This document shows positions 49,927-58,838 of a stretch of 64,000 bases of DNA, one piece after another. The notes below the pieces were generated by a model. That model had not been told where the DNA came from. It saw only the letters and a program-made list of their open reading frames with translations, and searched no databases. A program made the position numbers and the translations under genes. Source of the stretch: Candidatus Ideonella esbjergensis (GTDB lineage Bacteria > Pseudomonadota > Gammaproteobacteria > Burkholderiales > Burkholderiaceae_C); the NCBI GenBank assembly GCA_016710065.1, contig JADJLP010000004.1, forward strand, positions 1 through 64,000, read 5' to 3'. Every line of letters begins with the position of its first letter. Position 1 is the first letter of the stretch.

Positions 49927-50838
49927 ATGCGCCGCAAGATCCCTTCCACCGCGGCCCTGGCGGCCTTCGAGGCTGCGGCCCGGCACCAGAGCTACACCAA
50001 GGCCGCGCACGAGTTGGCGGTGACGCAGAGCGCCGTGTGCCGGCAGATCGCCACGCTGGAAGAATTTCTGGGCGTGGCGCTGTTCCGCCGTGGCCAGCGC
50101 GGCGTGCTGCTCACCGACGCCGGCCAGCGCTATGCGCGCAGCGTGGCCCTGCGGCTGGACGAGGTGGAGCGCGACACGTTGGACCTGATGACCCAGGCCG
50201 GTGAGGGCGCGGGCGCGCTGGACCTGGCCGTCGTGCCCACCTTTGCCACCCAATGGCTGCTACCCCGGCTGGCGCGCTTCCAGGCCTTGCACCCGGGCAT
50301 CACCGTGCACTTCACGCCGCACACCCGGCCCTTCCTGTTCGAGGAAACCCCGCACGATGCCGCCATCCATCCCGGCGAGGCGCTGTGGCCCGGCACCACC
50401 GGCGAAGTGCTGATGCGCGAGCACCTGATTGCCGTGGCCAGCTCCACCCTGGTGGCTGGACGGCGTATCCGCAAGGTGGTGGACGTGGCCCAGTTGCCGC
50501 TGCTGCAGGCCAGCACCCGACCCTATGCCTGGCGACACTGGTTTGAATCGCTGGGCCTCAAGGTGGAGGACGACATGGCCGGCGCCCGCATGGAGCTCTT
50601 CTCGATGCTCAGCGAGGCGGCGGCACAGGGCCTGGGTGCGGCGCTGGTGCCGCGCCTATTGGTGGAGGGCGAACTGGCCAGTGGCCGGCTGGTGCAACTG
50701 CTGCCACACGAGCACGTGAGCGACCGCGCCTACCGGCTGGTCTACCCGCCGCACAAGGCCGAGCTGCCGGCCTTGCAGGCCTTTGCGGCCTGGCTGAGGG
50801 ATGAAGCGGCAGCCTACCGGGCGCAATCGGGCAGCTGA
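49927..50838 (+). CDS. LysR-family transcriptional regulator of the glutarate genes
   Basis: 303 residues. N-terminal HTH (STAALAAFEAAARHQSYTKAAHELAVTQSAVCRQIATLEEFLGVALFRR) and a substrate-binding effector domain of GcvA type (VVPTFATQWLLPRLARFQ). ATG 49927 with GAGAGG upstream is preferred to ATG 49903. It is divergent from gcdH with direct-repeat half-sites between, matching known GcdR-type control. The co-inducer is probably glutarate or glutaryl-CoA, by inference. Confidence 0.9.
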   Translation: MRRKIPSTAALAAFEAAARHQSYTKAAHELAVTQSAVCRQIATLEEFLGVALFRRGQRGVLLTDAGQRYARSVALRLDEVERDTLDLMTQAGEGAGALDLAVVPTFATQWLLPRLARFQALHPGITVHFTPHTRPFLFEETPHDAAIHPGEALWPGTTGEVLMREHLIAVASSTLVAGRRIRKVVDVAQLPLLQASTRPYAWRHWFESLGLKVEDDMAGARMELFSMLSEAAAQGLGAALVPRLLVEGELASGRLVQLLPHEHVSDRAYRLVYPPHKAELPALQAFAAWLRDEAAAYRAQSGS

Positions 50839-50877
50839 AGGCAGGGGCGGGTGCCACGACGGCACCCGAGGGCGACG

Positions 50878-51501
50878 TCAGCGGTGTGCGGCCAGCAGCA
50901 GCCCGCCTGCGCCGATGAAGACGCCGCCGGTGGCCTTGTTCATCCGTCGGGCGGCAAGCGGATTGGTCACCAGCCGGCGGATCTGCCGGCCGCCCAGCCC
51001 GTAGGCCAGTGACGACACGTACTCAGCCAGCAAGTAGGTGGCGCCCAGTGAGGCGAACTGCGCGGCGGCGGGCCGCGTCGGGTCGATGAACTGCGGAAAG
51101 ATGGCCGCGAACAGCAGCATGGCCTTGGGGTTGCTGATGCCCAGCAGAAACTCTTGGCGCATCAGATCGCGCCAGCGGCGGGGCTGGGCGCTCTGTGCGG
51201 CCTCCCCGGTGTGCAGGCCGCCCATGTCGCGGCTGCGCCAGGCCTGCACGCCCAGCCAGAACAGATAGGCCGCGCCCAGCCACTTCAGCGCGTTGAACGC
51301 CGCCTCGGAGGCCAGCAGCATGGCGCCCAGGCCCAGCGCCGAGACGGTGAGGAAGATGGCGAACGCGGCCACCCGACCGGTGCTGCCCACCAGCGCGGCT
51401 ACCACGCCTTCGCGCAGCCCGTGGTTGAGCGCGCAGAAGTTGTTGGGGCCGGGCGTGAGGGCGATGCCCACTGCGAGGGGAAAGAAGTAGAGCGCGTCCA
51501 T
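50878..51501 (-). CDS. LysE/RhtB-family amino-acid exporter
   Basis: 207 residues, five to six membrane helices. Family motif TPGPNNF at 16-22 and the later ISNPKAMLLFAAIFPQF block. It exports amino acids or related small molecules through the inner membrane. It follows the PepSY gene by 9 bases on the same strand, so it may be the last gene of the metal-uptake operon. A functional link is not obvious. Confidence 0.9.
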   Translation of the reverse strand: MDALYFFPLAVGIALTPGPNNFCALNHGLREGVVAALVGSTGRVAAFAIFLTVSALGLGAMLLASEAAFNALKWLGAAYLFWLGVQAWRSRDMGGLHTGEAAQSAQPRRWRDLMRQEFLLGISNPKAMLLFAAIFPQFIDPTRPAAAQFASLGATYLLAEYVSSLAYGLGGRQIRRLVTNPLAARRMNKATGGVFIGAGGLLLAAHR

Positions 51502-51510
51502 GCGCCCAGC

Positions 51511-53073
51511 TTAGCCCATGGCGGGCGTTCTCCTGGCCGCACGCCATTGACGTGCTTTGGTGCGCAGCCGCCGCCAGCCAATCACCAGGCTGGTGAGGCT
51601 GATGACCGTGCCGCCCACGCTCAGACCCACCATCACCACATCCCACAACGGGCGGTGGTTCAGCAGGGGCAGCCAGTCCCAGCTGTGCAGCAGCGAGAAC
51701 AGCCATCGGCGCACCCGGCGGGCGTCGTCCACCTGCTGCACCAGGCTTCCGGTGCGGGGGTCCACATAGGCCACGGTGTGGTGCTCATCGGCGTAGGCCA
51801 GGCGCAGCACAGGCAGGGGCTTTTCGCCGCCGGACATGGTGTGGGGTTCACGCGAGTAGTAGTAGAAGTCGGCCTCGCGTTGCAGGGCCACCTCGGTGAT
51901 GGGCTCGGACCGGAGTCGGGCCGCCGCGGTCACGATTTCGTCTTGGGTGGGCACGTAGGGCTGGCCGTTGCGTGCGTCCAGCAACTGCTGCATGCCGTGC
52001 GGGCCGTTCACCATCACCAGATCCTTGCGAAGCAATCGCAGCCATTGCAGTTCGCGCACGCTTGCATTGCCGTTGCGCTGCAGGATTTCGGTGGGCGCCA
52101 TGAAATCGCCATTCACCTTCAGGGGCCCACCCTGCATGGCCTCGGTCTTGCCGGGCGGAGCGCCACCATTCAGCACACCCCAGGGGTTCATGGACATGAG
52201 GCCGCTGAAGACCCAGGTGAGTGAGATGGCGCAGAACAGCAGGCCGTACACATGGTGCCAACGCATCATGCGGCTCTGGTAAGGCGAGCGCGAGCCGCTC
52301 TTGTAGTGGCCGTCAAAGCGCCAGCGCAACAGGCCGTTGACCAGGCCCAGCAACACCACCACCGTGCCGGCCACCGACAGCCAGATCACGATGTCGCTCC
52401 AGTAAGGGTCGAAGACATTGCCGCGGAAGGGGTAGAGCCAGTGCATCCACGAGCCCAGGTAGTTCCAGTTGCGCTCCACGGCGGGGGCATCGCGCACCAC
52501 CTCGCCCGTGCGCGATGACACGTAGAGCCAGGTGCCATCGGCGTCGCCTGTGTGCACCAGGTGCAGCGGGCGGTGCGGGTCCAGCGCCTTCGAGTGGGTG
52601 TGGGCATCCTCGGTCACGGTACCGGCGTAGACCAGACCGGTCCGGCCACCCATGAACGCCGTCGCGCTGACCATGGCGGCACCCTGGTCGAAGGCGTTCA
52701 GCACCTGGCCGCTGTGGGCGTCTACCACCACGGTGTCGGCCTTGCGCCGGCCCTTCTTGCCCTTGGGTTGTTCTGCACCGGCGGCAGTGGGCGCCGGTGT
52801 CACCAGGTACACGGCCTGGCCAGCGCTGGCCACAGCCAGGCGCAGATCGGCCACGCGCTCGCCCAGACCTGCGGCCTGCAGGGCCTGCTGGGGGCTCAGC
52901 AGGCTTGCAGGCGCGGTCAGCGCGGGCAGGTGGGCCAGGCGCTCAGGTGCCGTGAGCTTGGGGTGGCCCACGTACATCATCACCACGCCCGAGATGAACC
53001 AGGGCGCGAAGAACAGGCACAGCAACACCCCCAGCCAGCGATGGCTGAGGTACAGGAGTCGTTTGGGTTGCAT
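51511..53073 (-). CDS. PepSY-associated transmembrane protein (putative metal-reductase partner of the receptor)
   Basis: 520 residues. Four or more membrane helices: about 8-35 (HRWLGVLLCLFFAPWFISGVVM), near 235-255, near 285-310 (YGLLFCAISLTWVFSGLMSM) and near 475-500. Conserved-looking His residues in the HRW, HLVHTG, WMHW, RWHHVYG and LHSWDW motifs suit haem b or metal binding. PepSY_TM proteins next to TonB receptors are thought to reduce or release the imported metal. It lies 18 bases downstream of the receptor gene in the same operon. Confidence 0.88.
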   Translation of the reverse strand: MQPKRLLYLSHRWLGVLLCLFFAPWFISGVVMMYVGHPKLTAPERLAHLPALTAPASLLSPQQALQAAGLGERVADLRLAVASAGQAVYLVTPAPTAAGAEQPKGKKGRRKADTVVVDAHSGQVLNAFDQGAAMVSATAFMGGRTGLVYAGTVTEDAHTHSKALDPHRPLHLVHTGDADGTWLYVSSRTGEVVRDAPAVERNWNYLGSWMHWLYPFRGNVFDPYWSDIVIWLSVAGTVVVLLGLVNGLLRWRFDGHYKSGSRSPYQSRMMRWHHVYGLLFCAISLTWVFSGLMSMNPWGVLNGGAPPGKTEAMQGGPLKVNGDFMAPTEILQRNGNASVRELQWLRLLRKDLVMVNGPHGMQQLLDARNGQPYVPTQDEIVTAAARLRSEPITEVALQREADFYYYSREPHTMSGGEKPLPVLRLAYADEHHTVAYVDPRTGSLVQQVDDARRVRRWLFSLLHSWDWLPLLNHRPLWDVVMVGLSVGGTVISLTSLVIGWRRLRTKARQWRAARRTPAMG

Positions 53074-53091
53074 GGGGGCCACCTTTCCCGC

Positions 53092-55353
53092 TCAGAACTT
53101 GACGTTCACACTGAGGTCGGCCGTGCGGGGTGGCGCCAGGTAGACGCGCGCTGTGCCCACATTGGCGGCATACAGCTCGTCGGTGGCGTTGCGCAGCTGA
53201 GCGGTCACTGTCAGGGTGGGTGTCGGCTTCCAGCTCAGGCCCAAGTCGGCCGTGGTGTAGCCCGGCCAGGTGATGGTGTTGACCGCATCGGCATAGCGCC
53301 GCGCCACGTGGCGCAGACCCACATTCAGCTTGATGGCGGGTGTGAAGGCATAGCTCGTCCACAGATTGGCCACCACGGCCGGCGTACCGGTGAGTTCCTT
53401 GCCGGCCAGCGAGGTGGTGCCGTTGAAGTACTCGTCGTACTGCGCGTCGACATAGGTCAGGTTGCCCTGCAACTCCCATGACCCGCTGGGGACGATACCC
53501 AACGCCAAGTCGATGCCCTGCGACGACTGCTGACCCACCAGGATGGTCTTGGTGCTGTCGTCGGGGTCCTTCATCGAAATGTTCTTTCGGGTGATGCGGT
53601 ACACCGCTGCGGTCGCCGTGCCCTTGCCCTGCCAGAAGCTGAGCTTGCTGCCCAGCTCGATGGACTTGCCGGTCGTGAGATCGGTGTTGTTCATCACGTC
53701 GGCGAACGCGGCGGTGGACAGGATGCCCGAGGGCGGGTCGGCTGCGGTTGCGTACTGGGCGTACACGTTGGCATGCGGCAGCACATCCCACACCACGCCC
53801 AGCCGACCGGTGGTGGGCTGGTAGCTGCGGTGGTGGGTGGCTGGCGCGGTGGCCGATATGGCGCGGCGATTGATCAGGTCAAGCTCCACATGCTCCTGCT
53901 GCAGGGCGGTGAGCAGGCTCACCGTGGGCGTGAGCAACGTGCGGTTCTCGACATAGGCGCTGAGCGTGGTGACCATGTTGTCGCGGTCGGGTACGAAGCC
54001 GGGCGTCATGCCGGGAATGTCGAAGAAGCGCTCTGTGCTGAAGTTCACCGGGTCCACCGTGCTGATGGTCTTGGACAGGCTGTTGGGGAAGCGGGTCTGG
54101 TTGTTCACGCTGTAATCCAGGCCGAAAGCCCAGTCGCTGCGCAGGCCGCCAATTTGGCCCTTGTACTGGGCATCGACGCGGTCACCGGTCATCTCGTGGT
54201 CGTGCCGCTGCAGCAAGGCACTGCTGCGGGCCACGGCGGTGTTGGTGGCGTTGAAGGTGTAGCTCTCCACGTTGCGGTAGTCGCGCAGCGCCTCGTAGTG
54301 GTAGGCGGTGTTGCGCAGCGAGAGCTGTTCCGAGACCTTCCAGTCGGTGACCGAGCGGGCCCACTGCACCGTCTGTTCGTACAGACCGTCCACGCTGTTG
54401 TAGTTCTTGAAGCGGGTGCGCGGGTCGATGGCTGGGTTGGCCGCCGTAGGGTTGAGCGTGGGCGTGCCCCAGTACGGGCGGTCCACCTTCTCGTGCTGGT
54501 GCTCCAGTGCCAGGGTGTGGCTGAGGTTGGCGCTGAAATCCGACAGCAGCGAGGTAGCCACCTGCTCAGAGCGCGAGTGCGTGCCTTCCATCCAACTGCC
54601 CTTGTCCTGGGCGTTCACGTCAATGCGCAGATGGTGCGTGCCCAGGCCCGAATCGGGCCCGCTCAAACGGCGGTTCAAGCCCAGCGAGCCGTTGACCAAG
54701 TCATAGGTGCCCAAGCGCAGCTGGGCCTCCGAGAAGTTCTTGCGCTCGGCCAGCTTGGTGACGTAGTTGATGGCGCCGCCCACGGCGCCGGTGCCGAACA
54801 GGAAGCTTGACGGCCCGCCGATCACCTCCACGCGGTCGTAGATCCAGCTGTCCACCGGCCGTGCAGCAATCGAGTACTGCACGTTGATGCCGTTGAACAA
54901 CTGGGCCAGCGAGCCGCTGCTGAAACCGCGGTAGCTCACGCCGATGCTGCCGGGTGCGTCGTGCGAGGTCACGCCAGGCACGGCGTTCAGGATCTCCTGG
55001 GTGTTCTGCGCACCGCGCTCCTCGATGACCCGGCGATCGACGATGGTGATCGAGGCTGGGGTCTCGCGGGGCGAGAGCCCTAGCCGGCTGCCCGCCGTGG
55101 CGCTGGTGTCGAGGTTGAGCGCGCCGTTGGCGCCGGGTGCCTTGCCCTGCACTTCCACCGTCTCGGTGGCGGCTGTGGACGCGCTCTGGGCCAGGGTGGT
55201 GGCGGGCGTCATCCCTGCCGCGATGATGGCGAGGGCCACGGGTGAGTAGGCGAATGCGTGGCGGACGCGCAGTGTGGCGCCGGCCTGGTGAGAGGTCTGG
55301 TTCGTGGGTCTGCTCGGTGTCGGGCAAGCGGCCGTGCAATCGTGCACGGACAC
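53092..55353 (-). CDS. TonB-dependent outer-membrane receptor
   Basis: 753 residues from GTG 55353; the signal peptide appears to lie at about 28-56 (ending TTLAQS), so the true start may be later. Plug domain (about 85-210) with PASITIVDRRVIEERGAQNTQEILNAVPGV, then the 22-strand barrel ending in Phe (ADLSVNVKF). The closest architecture is ferric-siderophore receptors (GTGAVGGAINYVTK). Its place between a DUF2946 leader and a PepSY gene matches the Bordetella copper-regulated bfrG operon. The metal specificity is therefore open between siderophore-iron and copper. Confidence 0.9.
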   Translation of the reverse strand: MSVHDCTAACPTPSRPTNQTSHQAGATLRVRHAFAYSPVALAIIAAGMTPATTLAQSASTAATETVEVQGKAPGANGALNLDTSATAGSRLGLSPRETPASITIVDRRVIEERGAQNTQEILNAVPGVTSHDAPGSIGVSYRGFSSGSLAQLFNGINVQYSIAARPVDSWIYDRVEVIGGPSSFLFGTGAVGGAINYVTKLAERKNFSEAQLRLGTYDLVNGSLGLNRRLSGPDSGLGTHHLRIDVNAQDKGSWMEGTHSRSEQVATSLLSDFSANLSHTLALEHQHEKVDRPYWGTPTLNPTAANPAIDPRTRFKNYNSVDGLYEQTVQWARSVTDWKVSEQLSLRNTAYHYEALRDYRNVESYTFNATNTAVARSSALLQRHDHEMTGDRVDAQYKGQIGGLRSDWAFGLDYSVNNQTRFPNSLSKTISTVDPVNFSTERFFDIPGMTPGFVPDRDNMVTTLSAYVENRTLLTPTVSLLTALQQEHVELDLINRRAISATAPATHHRSYQPTTGRLGVVWDVLPHANVYAQYATAADPPSGILSTAAFADVMNNTDLTTGKSIELGSKLSFWQGKGTATAAVYRITRKNISMKDPDDSTKTILVGQQSSQGIDLALGIVPSGSWELQGNLTYVDAQYDEYFNGTTSLAGKELTGTPAVVANLWTSYAFTPAIKLNVGLRHVARRYADAVNTITWPGYTTADLGLSWKPTPTLTVTAQLRNATDELYAANVGTARVYLAPPRTADLSVNVKF
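55332..55349 (-). promoter_or_regulatory. Hairpin over the first codons of the TonB-receptor gene
   Basis: CCGTGCA-ATCG-TGCACGG is a perfect 7-bp stem with a 4-base loop, starting 4 bases downstream of the predicted GTG start. It could limit initiation unless opened by translation of the upstream leader gene. Confidence 0.45.
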
Positions 55354-55418
55354 TCGCGAAAAATGGAGGACGCACCGGCGCGCAGGCGCCAGCCCGCAGC
55401 GGTGCGTTCAGGCGGGAG

Positions 55419-55778
55419 TCAGCAGACCTGCGGCGGGCCGCGCGGTGGCAGTGGCGCGGTGGGGGCAGGCAACACGGGCGCAGACAGGGCTCGCGCCAGT
55501 GTGGTGCGGGCCTGCGGTGGCGCGAAGCTCACCGTCACCACATGCAGTGGTGGTGGCGCGGCGCTGGCCAGGCAAAGCGGGCAGTCCAGCAGACCGCCCC
55601 GCACTTCCTCGGTGCCATCGTCGGATTGCACGACGATCTTGGCGCGCTCGCCCGCCGAGCAAACCAAGGTGGTCTGCTGCGGGAAGAAAATGGGCGAGGC
55701 GATGGCCGTGCCGACCGCACCCAGATAGCAGGCCAGCACAATGCGGCGCAGCAGGATCTGGAGGGAGTGGCGACTCAT
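55419..55778 (-). CDS. DUF2946 CruR-like leader protein
   Basis: 119 residues. N-terminal hydrophobic segment (about 9-28), a CPLC motif at 66-69 in GGLLDCPLCL, and a proline-rich C-terminus (PVLPAPTAPLPPRGPPQVC). In Bordetella pertussis a DUF2946 protein with CXXC and a proline-rich tail (CruR) is a copper-responsive upstream ORF that controls translation or transcription of the following TonB-receptor gene. The gene order here is the same, with a 65-base gap to the receptor. Copper sensing by the nascent chain is an inference. Confidence 0.8.
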   Translation of the reverse strand: MSRHSLQILLRRIVLACYLGAVGTAIASPIFFPQQTTLVCSAGERAKIVVQSDDGTEEVRGGLLDCPLCLASAAPPPLHVVTVSFAPPQARTTLARALSAPVLPAPTAPLPPRGPPQVC

Positions 55779-55830
55779 GGGTGCATTCTTGCACGCCGAG
55801 TGCGACCGACAAAGCGCAGTGAAAGCGCTC

Positions 55831-56871
55831 TCAGGCGCTGCCTTGCACGAGCTTGTCGGCCGCCGAGGTGAAGCTGTCGGCGTAGAACTCGCCTGCGGGC
55901 ATGCCACAGAGCGCCGCGAAATCGCGTTGCGCGGCCTCCACCATCACCGGCACGCCACAGGCATAGACCTGGTGACCGGACAGGTCTGGCAGGTCGTCCA
56001 TCACGGCCTGGTGCACGAGGCCTGTGCGGCCTGCCCAACCCGCATCGGGTTCGGAGAGCACGGGCGTGTAGCGAAGGTGGGGCATGTGCTGTGCTGCCGC
56101 CAGGGCCCAGTCGTGCAGGTACAGATCGGCCTCATGGCGGCAGCCCCAGTAGAGCGCGACGGGCCGCGTGATGCCTTGGTCTCGCAGGCGTTCAATCAGG
56201 GCCTTGATGGGTGCAAAGCCGGTGCCAGAGGCCAGCAACACCATGGGCTTGCCCGAATCTTCACGCAGGAAGAAGCTGCCGAACGGGCCTTCCATGCGCA
56301 CGATGTCTTTCTCTTTCATCGCGCCGAACACATGGTCGGTGAACAGGCCGCCAGGCATGTGGCGGATGTGCAGTTCGATGGCAGGCGGTGTGCCCAGGTT
56401 GTGCGGCGCGTTGGCCATGGAATAGCTGCGACGCGCTCCATCCTTGAGGATGAACTCCACATACTGGCCGGCATGAAACTGGAAACGCTGGTTGGCCGGT
56501 AACTGCACGCGCACGATGGCCACATCGGCCACGGGCTTGGTGATGCTCAGGACGCGGCCTGGCATCTTCAGCACCGGGAACTCACCCGCGCCGGGCATGC
56601 TGCGGGCCTCCACCACGCAGTTGGTTGTGGGCGTGGCGCAGCAGGTGAGGATCAGGCCGGCGGCCTCTTCGGCGTCGCTCAGGGCTTTGGGCTGGTGTGC
56701 ACTGTGGATCACCTTGCCCGCCAGCAGCTTGCTCTTGCACGAGCCGCAGGCGCCGTCCTTGCACCCATAGGGCAGGGCCATGCCGCTGCGGATGGCGGCG
56801 TTGAGGATGGGCTCGTCATGGGCCACGTCGAAATGGCGCTCGGAAGGGGAAAGGGTGATGCGAAAGCTCAT
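55831..56871 (-). CDS. CDP-6-deoxy-delta-3,4-glucoseen reductase-like flavoprotein
   Basis: 346 residues. N-terminal plant-type [2Fe-2S] ferredoxin domain with CKDGACGSCKSKLL (first three Cys near 42-50) and the fourth in TCCAT, then FAD and NAD(P) domains (RRSYSMANAPHN, LLASGTGFAPIKALIERL, YACGVPVMVEAA). Such proteins are annotated as AscD-like CDP-glucoseen reductases, but no deoxysugar genes are nearby. A general electron-transfer role, for example to an oxygenase, is equally likely. It is divergent from the epimerase gene. Confidence 0.88.
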   Translation of the reverse strand: MSFRITLSPSERHFDVAHDEPILNAAIRSGMALPYGCKDGACGSCKSKLLAGKVIHSAHQPKALSDAEEAAGLILTCCATPTTNCVVEARSMPGAGEFPVLKMPGRVLSITKPVADVAIVRVQLPANQRFQFHAGQYVEFILKDGARRSYSMANAPHNLGTPPAIELHIRHMPGGLFTDHVFGAMKEKDIVRMEGPFGSFFLREDSGKPMVLLASGTGFAPIKALIERLRDQGITRPVALYWGCRHEADLYLHDWALAAAQHMPHLRYTPVLSEPDAGWAGRTGLVHQAVMDDLPDLSGHQVYACGVPVMVEAAQRDFAALCGMPAGEFYADSFTSAADKLVQGSA

Positions 56872-56939
56872 GGTCTTGGTGTGCACGCGTGACGCGAAGA
56901 CGCCACGTAAACTTGGGCCAGATTGTCCCCGAAGCCACT

Positions 56940-57830
56940 ATGTCTGCCTTGCCCTCGCGCTTTCGTCGCCCCGTGCTGCTGATCGTCGGTTGTGGCGATG
57001 TGGGCATGCGCGTATTGCCCCTGGTGCGCGGCCGCTGGCACGTGCTGGCGCTGAGCTCGTCACCCGATCGCTTCGGTGCACTGCGCGCGGCCGGTGCCGT
57101 GCCCATGCTGGCCAATCTGGACGATGCCGCCACGTTGCGCCGCCTGGCGGGCCTGGCCGATGCCGTGCTGCACCTGGCGCCACCGCCGGGGCAAGGCGCT
57201 GGCGACACCCGCACGCGCCACCTGCTGCAAGCGCTGGCACGTGGCAGTCGCCCAGCGCGCTTGGTGTACGCCAGCACCACCGGCGTTTACGGCGATTGCC
57301 GTGGCGCCCGATTCGACGAGACCCGGCCTGTGAACCCGGCCACCGACCGGGCCAAGCGGCGTGTGGACGCCGAAGCGCAATTGCGCCAGGCCAGCCTGAA
57401 TCTGGGTATCGCCTGCAGCGTGCTGCGCATCCCCGGCATCTACGCCACTGACCGCGAAGGTGGCCACCCTCGCGACCGCGTGGCGCGCGGTGCACCGGTT
57501 TTGCTGGCCAAGCAGGACGTGTACACCAACCACGTCCACGCCGAAGATCTGGCACGGGCCTGCGTGGCGGCGCTGTTTCGCGGCGCGCGCCAGCGCTGCT
57601 ACCACGTCACGGACGACAGCGACAGCAAGATGGGCGACCACTTCGACGCCGTCGCCGATTTCTACGGCCTGCAGCGCCCACCGCGCCGCAGCAGCGCAGA
57701 ACTTGCGCAGCAACTCTCACCCATGCAACTGAGCTTCATGGGTGAATCGCGCAGGCTCATCAACACGCGCATGAAAAAAGAGCTGCGGTTGCAGCTCTTG
57801 TATCCCACGGTGCTGGACGGGCTGGCCTGA
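56940..57830 (+). CDS. NAD(P)-dependent epimerase/dehydratase family protein (YeeZ-like)
   Basis: 296 residues. Extended-SDR fold with the nucleotide motif IVGCGDVGMR (about 15-24) and VYASTTGVYGD near 105-115. The usual YxxxK is replaced by a less clear region (DRAKRRVDAE), as in the YeeZ-type atypical SDRs of unknown substrate. It ends in a basic segment (INTRMKKELRLQLLYP). Two stacked hairpins follow the stop. Confidence 0.85.
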   Translation: MSALPSRFRRPVLLIVGCGDVGMRVLPLVRGRWHVLALSSSPDRFGALRAAGAVPMLANLDDAATLRRLAGLADAVLHLAPPPGQGAGDTRTRHLLQALARGSRPARLVYASTTGVYGDCRGARFDETRPVNPATDRAKRRVDAEAQLRQASLNLGIACSVLRIPGIYATDREGGHPRDRVARGAPVLLAKQDVYTNHVHAEDLARACVAALFRGARQRCYHVTDDSDSKMGDHFDAVADFYGLQRPPRRSSAELAQQLSPMQLSFMGESRRLINTRMKKELRLQLLYPTVLDGLA

Positions 57831-57831
57831 G

Positions 57832-57867
57832 CACCCTCTCGGAGGGTGGCTGCGGTATGCCGCAGCC
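57832..57867. terminator. Two adjacent GC hairpins between convergent genes
   Basis: CACCCTC/GAGGGTG (57832-57848, 3-base loop) and GGCTGCGG-TATG-CCGCAGCC (57848-57867). They fill the 43-base gap between the epimerase and rhomboid genes. There is no T-run, so this may be a bidirectional, Rho-assisted end. Confidence 0.5.
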
Positions 57868-57873
57868 GGGACT

Positions 57874-58584
57874 TCACCAGCGTTTGCGGCCTGTAAAGGG
57901 CGCTTGGCCGCGCCAATAGCGCAGCATCAACCAGCCACCCAGCATGCCGCCCAGGTGCGCAAAGTGCGCGATCCCTGAACGGCTGAAGACCACGCCCTGG
58001 AACAGCTCCAGGCCACCGAAGATCAGCACCATGGTCTTGGCCGGCACCAGGATGGGGGCGATGGGCACCATCTGGCGGTTGGTCATTAGCATGAAGAACA
58101 GCACCATGCCCAAAGTATTGAAGATCTGCCCTGGGATCATCATCAGGGCCATCGGCAAGAAGCCCACCAGATCAAACTGCCTGCGCGGGAACACCAGTGC
58201 GTAGGCCAGCAGCAGGCCGTAGATCGCGCCTGAGGCCCCCACGGTGGGGCCGAACGAACCCATCAGGAAGGTGACCAGCAGTTGCAGCAGCGCACCGGTG
58301 ATGCTGCTGGCCAGCAGCAGCTGCCAGTAGCGTTGCTGGCCCCACAGGCGCTCCAGCTCGGCACCGAACATCCACAGGCCCAGCATGTTGAAGAACAAGT
58401 GCCCCACGCCGCCGTGCAGGAAGGCGTAGCTCACCACTTGCCAAGGCATGAAGTTGCCCGACATCACCGGCCAAAGGCCAAACCACTGGCCCAGTGGCAG
58501 GTAGCTGGCGAGCAACTCCTGCACGCAGAACACGCCCACGCAAATCAGCATCAACAACTTGGTGAACGGGGGCAGTGGCAGCAT
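57874..58584 (-). CDS. Rhomboid-family intramembrane serine protease
   Basis: 236 residues, six membrane helices. The catalytic Ser is in VGASGAIYG (Ser118) and the catalytic His in HFAHLGG (about His209). The HGGVGHLFFNMLGLWMFG block (57-74) supplies the family's conserved His/Asn. Cleaves membrane-anchored proteins within the bilayer; substrates are unknown. ATG 58584 is chosen because the longer frame runs through the tRNA-Leu gene. Confidence 0.92.
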   Translation of the reverse strand: MLPLPPFTKLLMLICVGVFCVQELLASYLPLGQWFGLWPVMSGNFMPWQVVSYAFLHGGVGHLFFNMLGLWMFGAELERLWGQQRYWQLLLASSITGALLQLLVTFLMGSFGPTVGASGAIYGLLLAYALVFPRRQFDLVGFLPMALMMIPGQIFNTLGMVLFFMLMTNRQMVPIAPILVPAKTMVLIFGGLELFQGVVFSRSGIAHFAHLGGMLGGWLMLRYWRGQAPFTGRKRW

Positions 58585-58639
58585 GGACTCTCGCGATGGA
58601 TGGAGCGAAAGGAGCGCGCAAATCATGGCGATCTGCACG

Positions 58640-58724
58640 TGGTGCCCGCGGCCAGACTCGAACTGGCACGCCTTGCGGCGGCGGATTTTGAATCCGCTAC
58701 GTCTACCGATTTCGTCACGCGGGC
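58640..58724 (-). tRNA. tRNA-Leu (anticodon CAA), CCA encoded
   Basis: 85 bases on the minus strand. The 7-bp acceptor GCCCGCG/CGCGGGC is followed by A and CCA. The anticodon stem GCGGA/TCCGC has loop TTCAAAA, so anticodon CAA reads UUG. A long variable arm (GCCGCAAGGC type) and the T arm GTTCGAGTC confirm a class II leucine tRNA. Confidence 0.95.
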
Positions 58725-58838
58725 ATCGGTGTGTGGCCGTCACTGGGGACTCACCACACGAGGTCGCGGATTATGGCACGCCACCAGCGCGCATCGGTGC
58801 CCGCCGCCATAATGGCCCGAACTGATTTGGGCGCCCCT

